A stretch of 64,000 bases of DNA from Pinus tabuliformis (Eukaryota; Streptophyta; Pinopsida; Pinales; Pinaceae), in contig CM062815.1 in the NCBI GenBank assembly GCA_031772625.1, positions 118,552,989 to 118,616,988 of the forward strand. Direction: 5' to 3'. The notes below the pieces were generated by a model. The model did not search any database and was not told the DNA's origin. It saw only the letters and a program-made list of their open reading frames with translations. Made by a program: the position numbers and the translations under genes. Positions 1 through 9,520 of this stretch are shown here, one piece after another. Position 1 is the stretch's first letter; the number at the start of each line of letters is the position of its first letter.

Positions 1-54
1 GCATTGATCTCTCTTTTCTATCTTTTTGTGAGCTAGTTTCATAACAAAATCACG

Positions 55-1157
55 ATGAGGGCTGGTGCAATGCCTTAGGAGTTAGATCAAACACTGAAAT
101 GTGTGATCCGTGAAGCTAATATGCAGCTCACAGATAGTCAGCATTGCGAGTGGTTTATAGCCTCGCTTCTGCCCCACTTGAGGATTGCTTTGTCACAGCA
201 AAAGATAGGGACTCAGGCGGAAGCCCTGGAAATCGCAATGAGATTGCACGAGACTCCTATTCAGGAGGCGACTTTGGGAGTTCAAAAAATTCACTCATAG
301 TTGCGGAACCTCTGCTTCGAATTGCAAAGATTGAAAAAAGAGGAGGTTAGGCCAGAGGTGCGTGAGGAAGTCCAGTGCCTCAAGTGTAAGATTCAGGGGC
401 ATGATAAAGACCACTACCCTGTCTTCGCGAATTATATTACAGGGGGAGGGGGCGATTCCCTTGAGGTAGGAAGCTCCAGCAGGACCGAGTGCGGGGCACG
501 CACTATGGTGTGATATTTTTCAGGTGGTTGGAAAACACGTAACAAATAATTGTCATTTTATAAAAAAGTTTGTTCAGACACCACAACAATTGTTCTACGA
601 TTTTTGCAAATCGATGGGCCATGATGAATGCCACTATTGCAGCTATGATTTGATGATGGAAAGAACACCCAGCTACTGAATGCAAGCAAAAAATCGGCCT
701 CCAGATCATGGTGTAGGAGGAGCGCATGGAGGTTATCAAGGAAGAGGATGGGTCTGAGGAGGAGGAGGACCTGGTAGAGGTTGCAGTCAGGTTATTTTCT
801 ATAACTATGGGACACCAAGGCACTACGCATGGGAGTGTCAGAATCAGACATGGTGACCATGTCAATATTGTGGCAAATTTGACCACACTATAGAAGAATG
901 CTTGTGATGATAGCTAAGATGCAAGAGAAGAAGGTGTAGCCTCAGCAACCTACACAGAACTTACAAATGATGAGATTTGAGCACTGCAAGGAAGATATAA
1001 ATGTGAATATCATGCTAAGAAGCAGAATAACAACTAGGGATGATAAGGGAAAACATCCTAAAAAGGATGGATGGGTCCGCGAGACCCCGGAAAAGGAAGT
1101 TGGTTTCGATCTGGAGTGCGCAAAGGAAACATTTATGGAAGCCAAGAAAAGCTTTGT
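55..1157 (+). pseudogene. E1: truncated gag fragment of an Athila-like gypsy element
   Basis: This is a decayed gag segment homologous base by base to 18485-19598 of element E6, with the same sentences of sequence in the same order. It encodes part of the gag core, including the stretch IREANMQLTDSQHCEWF, then a first zinc-knuckle remnant (CLKCKIQGHDKDHYP, last Cys changed to Tyr) and a second (YNYGTPRHYAWEC, second Cys changed to Tyr). Similarity starts abruptly near 55 and stops near 1157 with no LTR at either side, so it is a fragment. It keeps one reading-frame base near 179 (cacttgagg) that E6 has lost. Frames break repeatedly, so it is not expressed as a full protein. The family call is firm; the cause of truncation is unknown. 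Confidence 0.85.
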
Positions 1158-1961
1158 TGGATACCAAGAAGTTGTATGATGAAGGCAGGATAGAATTAAA
1201 TATGAAATATTGCAATAAATTTTACAAATCCTTCTAAGTGAAATGGAGAATTAAAGTGCTAATGAATTTAGAGATATGCATTTATTGGTCTTGACTTACT
1301 AATCTATTGGAATGAATGTTTAATTGCATTATGAAATGCTTGGAATAAATACGATGCACATGTATAGTGCAGTAAAAACATCAGTTCAATGTATTTGAAT
1401 AGAGTGATAGAATTATTATGAGTCTAATAATTTTGAGGTCACTTCATACTCTTGTGAATTTTTGCAATAAGGAGATTGTATGTGTGTATGTGTGTTTGAA
1501 CATTGACAAGTGTTCATTGATTGAAAGATTAGATTACATGCGAGGTATTGGATTGGGGCATGAGATCAAAGCCACCATTGCAAATCAACAACACCAACAA
1601 AATATCGTAATGACATGACTATGGATCTCATGCCTAACACATTAGGCTTTTGAGTGAAGAAAATTCGGGCAATTAAAATTTCTAGTTTGAAATTTTTGAG
1701 AATATCTCATGAAAAAATAAATGTTGTGACAACAGGTGAAATAATGGTGTTGTAATCTTAAGAAGAAGATTGGCGTGATGGAATTGCAGCCTATGGCACG
1801 TTATTTATCTCATGGGAGCAAGTGATGACCAGTACGTAGACTATAAGACCCCATGATTAATGCAATGGAGTATTCCAAAAGGGTACTTGGACATAAGACT
1901 CCATGCACATTCCATTAGAGCATGTTAGGAGGTAGCTTGGTTGTAAGGCTCTAATGACTAC
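1158..1961. other. unassigned sequence
   Basis: AT-rich sequence with only short open frames on both strands. I see no retroelement motif, no splice-bounded exon and no repeat. It probably belongs to an old repeat that I cannot classify. Confidence 0.4.
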
Positions 1962-2380
1962 CCCATGTGGGAAAAACTTAGGATTGGTAGACTACCGAGG
2001 TTGTCTAGGCATGGAGGTGTGATGATATTAGAAGACAGGAAGACTACCAAAATGGAGGTTTCCTGCGCTTGGATGTGTGATGATATTGGAGGACAGGTAG
2101 ACTTCTCGGAATGGGTGTTTCTTGGGCTTAGAGGTGTGATGATATTGGAGGACATGTAAACTACCTGGAATGGGGGTTTCTTAGGCATAGAGGTGTGATG
2201 TTATTGGAGGATATGTAGAATGCATGGAATGGGGGTTTCCTAGGTCTGCAAATGTGATGATATTAGAGGACAGATAAACTACCTAGAATGGGGGTTATTT
2301 GGGCCCAAGATGTGATGATATTGGATGACATGTATGCTTCCTGGAATGGGGGTTGCTTGGTCCTAGAGGGGTGATGATCT
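1962..2380. repeat. 58-59 bp minisatellite, about seven units
   Basis: The motif gatgatattggaggac recurs with its first base at 2021, 2079, 2138, 2197 (one base changed), 2256, 2314 and 2373, so the spacing is 58, 59, 59, 59, 58 and 59. Between these anchors each unit carries a version of actacctggaatgggggtt. A more diverged first unit starts near 1962. Units differ by several substitutions each, so the array is old. Short open frames across it are by-products of the periodicity. Confidence 0.9.
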
Positions 2381-3466
2381 TCTTGTCAACATATGCCTAC
2401 CTTGATGGTAGATTATATGCCCATGCACACTCGGATGTGAGGATGAGGGAGCTTGTTTGGAGTTATACGAAAAGACTACATGGAGCAGTATATCTGTAGG
2501 TGGAGACACATTGTACTATGATTATTGTAGTGTTTATCACATGGAGACATTGTGTGCTTTGGATTCTTGTGAGTTGGATTTGAATATGGAGTTGGATAAA
2601 GATTGTGTGGAGCTACGAAACACCAAATATTTGATTTCTCTGTGAAAACACTCAGTGCTTGTGAGCCAGCAGAAAAAAGGAGTAATTATAAAGATAAGTA
2701 TCAATTTCCATTTTGAAGAATTTGTCTATTGAGGTAAGGTTTAATTTAATTTAAAATTCTTATGATGAATCTCATAACATTCATATTCTTATGATGTATG
2801 AGAACTACCAAAATATCCATTACAAATACATGAGGATGATTATAAAGCAAATTGTATCAACTTCAATCAAAGTACACTACAACAACATATGGAGCAAAAC
2901 ACTTCAGGAACTAGGCCATTATTTTTATGTTGGAATCCTATGTCATGCATTGATCACCATGAGGTATGCCATGATGCATGTGATGTGTTATTCAAGCAAG
3001 GCATGGATGCCTTGGATAAGAAGATTCTTCCTATGTGAGGAAGCCTTCCAAGGGATGGATCACCCAAGAAACTAAGGAAGCAAGGAAGGGGGTACTTGAA
3101 CTTGGAAGGTAAGTGACTATGCAGAAGAGGAAATGGATCACTTGAGGAACTGATGAAGCAGAGAAGGGGATGTCACAAATTGGAAAGTGAATTGGTTTTA
3201 AAGGAATCATGTGCATACTCATTGGGATCATAAATGCATTGCGTGTGTCCCAAGAATCAATGAGTTGAATTATTCCCAAAAGGAGCACTGGACACAATGG
3301 ATGGCATGGTTGGACATTGGAGGTGGATCATGCTCTGGAATCAAGTAATTGAGTAGGTCAAGCTATAGTGGAAGAATTTTGGACTAGATGAGGCCACTTG
3401 GGAAATGGTTGATCAGATGAGGATATCTTACCAAGATTTGTTTACTATATGAGTAAATGTAAAATA
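2381..3466. other. unassigned flank of E2, with a minisatellite-like patch
   Basis: No gene is recognised. Around 2505-2575 two units of the type gtggagacacattgt and atggagacattgtgtgctttggattc occur. These resemble the array at 9280-9520. Because E2 inserted between 3466 and 8589, the two patches were originally about 1.7 kb apart and may be parts of one old repeat. Confidence 0.4.
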
Positions 3467-4552
3467 TGTGAAAATTTTGAAACTAGAAATTGTTAATTAA
3501 TTTAAAAGTTTATTTGCTATGGAAAATACCAAATTAATCACACTGTAGCCTTCGCAAATAAAATTAAGCGGAAAGCGTTGGAATCTGAGAAAATACTAAC
3601 ACACACAATAAAAACAACACGGTTATTTTTGGACAAAAGTCCCCAAAAAACCCTATGCGAGAAATTCGGTGCAACAGATGAGGGTTTTATTTTATTATGC
3701 AATAGTGAGAATCTAATTACATTCTAGATGCCTGAAAATTACAATCCACAACAAGAAAATATGGGGAAAATTATTGAAGGTCGGTACCCTTCCTCCACAA
3801 GCAATCCCCACACAACCTACCTTAAGAAAACTTGACCTCCTGGACCCTCTGCTTTAGCCTTTGAGTAGTTTCTATGATGTCAAGCCTCCAAAAAAATATG
3901 ATGAATTCATACTGTCTACCTTAGTTGAGGAAATCGTCTCTCTAGCACTCTGGAACCTCTGCTCGACCTCTCGAACTAAGAACAATTTTTTCTTCATCTT
4001 AAATTGAACTGTCAATCTGAAGCAACTGCGCAGTCCTCTATGTTGCCTCATTAGGAATAACTCGGCCCTCTTGTTGTTGTCTCTTTGGATCTGGAAAATT
4101 TCTTCCAGATCACTTTCCCTGCCCCTCACTCACTGCTTTGATCTCTAGCTCTCTGACAACTGATTGTTGCTACTCTAGAAATCGATCCACCAAGGAAATT
4201 GAATTTCTGGTGTTCTCAAGTGTGTTCTCCAAGTGCCCATTGACTTCCTCTTATAATCCACTATTGGAGCACCAATGGATAATATTAAAACTTAATCGAT
4301 GTCTAGGATCATCTTGGGATCGATCTGTGTGAGTTTCTAGATGATTCTCATGTTGACTTAATTAATACTAATTAATTAACCAATTTTCCTAAGTTTAGAC
4401 TTAGGAAACATTAAAAAATTGGTTAATCATCTAATTAAGTCACTTCTATGTGGAATTTCTAGAAACTATTTCGAGGTTTGGAGATCTCATGTATTCTAGC
4501 CTCTCCACCAAATTTCATGTCTAGAACACATTTGATGCTACAAAAAATAACA
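3467..4552 (-). repeat. E2 LTR (3' LTR in element sense)
   Basis: It starts TGTGAAAATTTTGAAAC and ends AAAATAACA, and aligns with 7860-8588 along both ends. About 400 bp in its middle (near 3880-4280) have no counterpart in the other LTR, so they are an insertion here or a deletion there. Confidence 0.88.
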
Positions 4553-4567
4553 CTCCCTCTTAGCGAG
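4553..4567 (-). other. E2 polypurine tract
   Basis: Read on the minus strand this is ctcgctaagagggag, directly before the LTR start TGTTATTTT. An AAGAGGGAG-type purine run is the expected plus-strand priming site. E9 and E10 carry GAGAGGGAG at the same place. Confidence 0.75.
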
Positions 4568-5064
4568 AAATGTGTTCTAGTATTACACATCCTGTCACAA
4601 CACTATCTCTATATAATCTCCTATCTCACTTTTAATGTCTGGTTGTTGATGCCCACCAACTACTGCGAAACTCTGATGTTGAATCTATGTCATTGCTAAC
4701 ACTACCATACTAATGACAACATTGCATCTGCACTGCAACTCTCTCTCATCTATTGTTGCTGCAATTGCAACATCTACAACTGAAAACATCCAAAATATTG
4801 AACCAAATGTATTTAGTATGATGCATCTATCTCCCAAGTCTCTGAATGCTACTAGCCTCTGCATTGTCATTGAATAATTTTCTTTGCTTCCAACTCTGTA
4901 CTGAGCCACCTGCTCTGTTGTCAACACTGCACTACGCTCCTTAGTATATGAATGCTACTAGTATGCAATGGTCACTTTGGTACTGACTTCATCAACTACC
5001 ACTAATCCATCGTGCTACTCAATATTGTGGGCCATTGTAGCTAGGTAATTATCCATGAGGTGGA
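4568..5064 (-). pseudogene. E2 internal remnant downstream of gag
   Basis: About 500 bp between the polypurine tract and E3. The minus strand has an 80-codon open stretch (4685-4927) with no motif I recognise. By position it should be the end of pol or a 3' leader, but no RNase H residues are visible. It is most likely what is left after an internal deletion. Confidence 0.45.
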
Positions 5065-5427
5065 TGTTAGGTAAACTTGACTCAGGATAGAGTCAAAGCT
5101 GACCAGGTTAAACAATGATGGTTTTGGGGCACATGGTATTGTGCACCCATAGTATTCTGCATGTGGTATTATATGTAATGGAGCTTATAAAAGACTAGAA
5201 TGACTTCATTGTAATGCAAGACCTAGAGGTTAGCGGTGAAGGCTCACTTGGTCGAATTGGCCAAGATTTTGGCCAAGGATAATGGAATTTCATTATGGTT
5301 GGGTTTTTCCCGGATTTTGGGTTTTCCTGGATAAACATGTGTGTTTATGTGTTTATGGTTGTTGCTGGTTATTTTTATATTTATTCCTCTCAATGATTAT
5401 TTATGTTATGCAGTAAATTTCTTAACA
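5065..5427 (+). repeat. E3 5' LTR
   Basis: 363 bp, TGTTAGGTAAAC to CTTAACA, nearly identical to 6074-6437. A TATA-like gagcttataaaag lies about 130 bases in and may be the element promoter. Confidence 0.95.
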
Positions 5428-5429
5428 AC

Positions 5430-5442
5430 TGGTATCAGAGCC
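5430..5442 (+). other. E3 primer-binding site (tRNA-iMet)
   Basis: TGGTATCAGAGCC is complementary to the 3' end of plant initiator tRNA-Met and sits two bases after the LTR end. It is an unmutated match, consistent with E3 being younger than its host. Confidence 0.95.
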
Positions 5443-6062
5443 AGATATTGGCTTCAAAGGGATTCTTTGATGCCAGGGGTTTATATTTCCTAATGAGATT
5501 AATGCAGCCCTTTTACAAATCTGGGTGTGGAAAATAATGGTGGAACAATCGTACGCGGAAGAACCTCGAGGAGAATGCGCGGAAGATAGTGTCGTAACTG
5601 CCAGGGATCACAGTGCATTTGCGATATTTACCGATTTGGAACATGCTGACAAATTGTTCGGGATTCATGCGGCTTAGAAAATTGTTCATTTTCTACTACG
5701 TGAGGCCACCGATGCTGGAATCTACAAGGTTCTTGTCGGGCTCTCAGTTGGAGCAGTTTGATAGAAGTTTTTGAGCAAATCAAATTGAGAGAGGATGGAT
5801 CAGAATGGCAACAGCAATAAACAAAAAAAAAATAATGAAGTCAAAATTATTGCATGTAAATGGGCATACTACTGTAAGACTTGGTAAGGCATGTGTACCC
5901 TCAGTGATCATCGATAAACTCTAGGTTAGACCTAGGTGATAGGGGGGATGTCAGGTTAACAATACCCCGGGTAAAAACTCTGAGAGGGGTAAGAGCTAGA
6001 GTGAGTGGGATTGTCTCACTTAGGTTTGGCTGGAGTTAGTCAAGGAACCCTAAGTCAAGTTT
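5443..6062 (+). pseudogene. E3 internal region, no intact ORF
   Basis: About 620 bp between primer site and purine tract. Short frames resemble the start of a copia gag but are broken by stops, and I cannot identify a domain. The 3' portion (about 5860-6062) looks like the untranslated tail of a copia element. This suggests the copy arose by loss of everything between the start of gag and the tail. Confidence 0.6.
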
Positions 6063-6073
6063 AAGGGGGGAAT
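6063..6073 (+). other. E3 polypurine tract
   Basis: aaggggggaat directly precedes the second LTR. A G-rich purine run at this position is the expected plus-strand primer. Confidence 0.85.
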
Positions 6074-6437
6074 TGTTAAGTAAACTTGACTCAGGATAGA
6101 GTCAAAGTTGACCAGGTTAAACAATGATGGTTTTGGGGCACATGGTATTGTGCACCCATAGTATTCTACCTGTGGTATTATATGTAATGGAGCTTATAAA
6201 AGACTGGAATGACTTCATTGTAATGCAAGACCTGGAGGTGAGCGGTGAAGGCTCACTTGGTCGGATTGGCCGGGGTTTTGGCCAAGGATAATGGAATTTC
6301 ATTATGGTTTGGTTTTTCCCTGGATTTGGGGTTTTCCTGGATAAACATGTGTGTTTATGTGTTTATGGTTGTTGTTGGTTATTTTTATATTTATTCCTCT
6401 CAGTAATTATTTATGTTATGCAGTAAATTTCTTAACA
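6074..6437 (+). repeat. E3 3' LTR
   Basis: 364 bp, TGTTAAGTAAAC to CTTAACA, followed at once by the target duplicate GTGGA. See the 5' LTR. Confidence 0.95.
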
Positions 6438-6442
6438 GTGGA

Positions 6443-7380
6443 CTCCTTAAGGACCCTGCCTAATCTCTATAGCTCTCTAGGATTACAGTACCAAATCTCC
6501 CCACCTCACTCTTGGAAGTATATCTGTGAACATCGTGAAGTCTTCCTCCAACTTGGAGGACAACTTGTCAATTTTTGCAGAAGCTTCCTGTTGTTCTTGC
6601 TTCTCTGACTTGTTCTGCTTCCTGAGAGGACATTGTGCATTGTAGTGACCAAGCTCACCACACCTGAAGCACTTGACCTTTGACATGTCTTTCTTCCTTC
6701 TTCTCTGTTCCCCTTTCCCCTATCTGGAACCCTTTTATGTGAGGGCCACATTTTTGTCCTCCTTCACCACCTTTGATCCATTGCTACTGTTGCCATTAAT
6801 GGATTTATTTAACAAAGCTTGCCTCAACTCCTCCTGCTGTAGGGTTGACCACATCCTATCCCATTCTATTAGCTTGTCTCTGCCCAATATGATTTGGACA
6901 AAAAATTCCACTCCTCAGAGACACTATTAAGTGCCAACCTCATTAGCTTTGTTGATTGAGGTGATGCCCCAACATATGAAATATTGTCCAGGACCTCCTC
7001 AATCTAGGTGAGGAAGGGATCTATGCCTTCCTCCTTTTGTATCTTAATACATCTCGGATTCTCCTCCAAGAACATATTTTGCTGCACCAAATTGCCCTAA
7101 TATAGCATGGCGAGAGCATCCCACATCTCTTTGGCAGTAACCTTTCCAACTATGTGTGATACTATATGGTCTCGAATTGCATCCAAGATCAACCACTTCA
7201 CTTGCGCCATCTCCTTTCTATATTCCTTAAGCTAGTCTGCATCTTGGGGAACTGCCACAACATTGTCTATGTAGAGCTTTAGGCCATATTTATCCAACAG
7301 GAAGGACACCCTAACCTTCTAGATGACATAGTTGGGGGAACCCCCAACCTATCCTGATCTCTCACCCTAGTTGTGGCCAT
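6443..7380 (-). pseudogene. E2 gag (Ty1/copia type), frameshifted
   Basis: Gag would assemble the virus-like particle that packages element RNA. On the minus strand a Met at 7380 opens MATTRVRDQDRLGVPP. After a frameshift comes a copia-gag core with VSHIVGKVTAKEMWDAL, followed by GIDPFLT, then a leucine-rich stretch ending NFLSKSYW. At the end is a canonical CCHC zinc knuckle, CFRCGELGHYNAQC (near 6630-6675). In-frame TAG codons interrupt it at positions where Gln or Trp would be expected. The downstream protease motif DSGA is absent, because the element was deleted and then interrupted by E3. The family call is firm; the exact start is inferred from the first Met. Confidence 0.85.
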
Positions 7381-7847
7381 CTCTAATCAAGTCGAAAACT
7401 TCCTCTTTACCTATGCTCAACTGCTACTCTACTACTCACACTCCCTTCTGGAATGTGTGGTCTTGCAAACTGCTACTACCAATATGCCTGAAAATTTGAA
7501 CTTCTTAGACTAGAAGTTCCCTGAGGAAAATTTTCCCTTTACTGTGTGTGATTTTCTCTTCCACCCAATGCAAATTCTGCTTTTACAACCTACAACAAAA
7601 CCCTCTACGTACAACTAGAAATTTTCTCAGTGAACACTAAGTTTTTCTTTCTCCCTCTGCATGCTGGAATCACTAATCTGGAAAATTGGAATTGTTTTTA
7701 CCTCCTTCACTAAAAAAAATCAAACTTCCCCAAGAAACTCTACCTTCCTGGAAATGAACTGCACTGCCTCAATAATTTCAGCCAATTGCTCCCACTAAAC
7801 AATGAAATTCCCTTCTCCTCTTCTAATCTTCCCAGCTAATCACTCAC

Positions 7848-7859
7848 GCTTTGATACCA
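7848..7859 (-). other. E2 primer-binding site (tRNA-iMet)
   Basis: The minus strand reads TGGTATCAAAGC directly after the LTR. This differs by one base from the initiator tRNA-Met complement and fixes E2's orientation as minus. Confidence 0.9.
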
Positions 7860-8588
7860 TGTGAAAATTTTGAAACCAGAATCATATTGCAGCAACTGGA
7901 ATTAATTCTTCTAATTGTTAATTAATTTAACAATTTATTTTCTACGAAAAATACCAAATTAATCACACTACAACCTTCACAAATAAAATTCTACGTAAAA
8001 TAAATAGTGTTGGAATATGAGAAAATACTAGCAAAAAACAATAAAAATAACACCATTACTTTTGGACAAAAGTCCCTAGAAAAACTGGTGCAGCTGAAGA
8101 GTTTTATTTTATTATGCAGCAGCCAAAATATGAGTACAATCTAGATGCCTAAAACTAGAAATCCATAACAAGAAAATCTGGGCAAAATTATTGAAGGGAA
8201 TTACCCTTCCTCTACAAGCAATCCCGACACAACCTGCCTTCAAAAAATTCGGACTCCTCGACCTTCTGCATCAGCCTTAGCGCTGCTTTGTGTAGTCGTT
8301 ATAACGTCAAACGCGAAGATTAAAACTTAATTGTTGGCTAGGATCATCTTGGAATCAATCCATGTGAGTTTCTTGATGATTCTCACCCGACTTAATTAAT
8401 ATTGATTAATTAACCGGTTTTCCTAAATTTAGACATAGAAAACATTAAAAAAGTTGGTTAATAATCTAATTAAGTCACTTCTAGGTGGAATTTCTGGAAA
8501 CAATTTCTGGGTCTTGCAGATCTCAGGTATTCTAGCCTCTCCATCAAATTTCATGGCTAGAACACATCTAATGCTATAAAAACCAACA
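7860..8588 (-). repeat. E2 LTR (5' LTR in element sense)
   Basis: It runs TGTGAAAATTTTGAAACC to AACCAACA. It aligns with 3467-4552 at both ends and is shorter in the middle. Confidence 0.88.
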
Positions 8589-8593
8589 AAAGA

Positions 8594-9279
8594 GTTGTGT
8601 GTATATAAAGCACGTGGTTGAATTTTGTGCTCACACATAGAACACTATTGAATTTTTTGCTTTGGGTATAAAAACATTGAGGATGGTGTTCCTCTAAAAG
8701 GATGGGGTATGTGAAAACCCTTTTTCTACCCCTCTTGTAAATGTCACTATGAACTGTAATTCATGTAAATTTTATGAAATATAAACATGATGACAAGCCT
8801 AGAGGAGTGGACACATATTAAAAGGTCTAAGGAGATGATTTTCTTAGGAAGTGATTAAACTCAAGTTGTTTCATTTAATAGGTTACCAATTCCTTAACTA
8901 AGTTGAATGACTTGCACAACACGCATGGGGGTGGAGTATGGGTTCCATGAGATAAGGATGAATACCATGCCACCTCTTTCCTAGCAGGTCATGTTGGGTG
9001 GTCAATACACAAGAGATAGATAAATGAGGAGTTGGCAGAAAAAGAGGCTCACGGGAAGAAAATAGGGGAGTTGGCCTGACAAGGGATACAAATAGGAATT
9101 GTATGTTGTATATGTAGAGTATGCTTGGATGTGCATATTATAATTGAAAAATAACTCACTAAAGGAAAATTCTAAGGATCATTGTTGGCCCAAGAATGGG
9201 AGAATGTTGAGGAGCCTGCGATGAAGTGAATTCAAGAGAAGGAAAGGTGGACACACTGTATGTTCTACATACCTGCAAG
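8594..9279. other. unassigned sequence right of E2
   Basis: No coding motif, splice-bounded exon or RNA gene is seen. It would have been continuous with 2381-3466 before E2 inserted. Confidence 0.4.
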
Positions 9280-9520
9280 GTTTAGCAGGTAGAAACATCA
9301 TGTGTTGTGTATTCCTATTTAGCAGAGTGGGTACTTTGTGTGTTTTAGATACTTTTAGTGTTTAGTAGGTGCAAATATTGCATACTCTAGATCCTTGTTA
9401 AGAAAGTGGAGACATTATGGGATATGACTTCATGTAATGTTTAAGAGGTGGAGACGTCATGTGCTCTGGATTACTGTAAGAAAGGGGAGACACCATGAGC
9501 TCTAGATTCCTATGTGAACT
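9280..9520. repeat. degenerate minisatellite, about 37-41 bp units
   Basis: Units of the type gtggagacgtcatgtgctctggattactgtaag recur about six times. Good anchors are gtggagacattatg near 9399, gtggagacgtcatg near 9450 and ggggagacaccatg near 9485. Spacing is irregular and the units are diverged. Similar units are seen near 2505-2575, on the other side of E2. Confidence 0.6.

Larger units (their letters stand above)
5065..6437 (+). mobile_element. E3: compact 1.37 kb LTR retrotransposon nested in E2
   Basis: Structurally complete: LTRs at 5065-5427 and 6074-6437, terminal TGTTA and TTAACA, a perfect tRNA-iMet primer site, a purine tract before the second LTR, and the same 5-bp duplication GTGGA on both sides (5060-5064 and 6438-6442). 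The LTRs differ at roughly 18 positions by eye, about 95 percent identity. The internal region is only 646 bp and has no protease, integrase or RT. By size and layout it is a TRIM-like non-autonomous element or a deletion derivative of a copia element, and it must have been mobilised in trans. It inserted in the opposite orientation to E2. Confidence 0.95.
3467..8588 (-). mobile_element. E2: gag-only Ty1/copia-type LTR element, minus strand, host of E3
   Basis: It is bounded by two related LTRs (3467-4552 and 7860-8588) that start TGTGAAAATTTTG and end in ACA on the plus strand. Read on the minus strand the order is LTR, tRNA-iMet primer site, gag, E3 insertion, a short remnant, polypurine tract, LTR. 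Flanking bases are aaata (3462-3466) and aaaga (8589-8593), a likely 5-bp target duplication with one change. Only about 1.9 kb of internal DNA remains after subtracting E3, and I find no integrase, reverse transcriptase or RNase H motif, so the copy is non-autonomous. The LTRs differ in length by about 350 bp, mostly because the right one lacks the equivalent of about 3880-4280. Confidence 0.88.

Noticed and set aside
1962..2380. Regular direct repeats that might suggest a CRISPR array
   Set aside because: The units are contiguous diverged copies without unique spacers, and the context is plant retroelement DNA.
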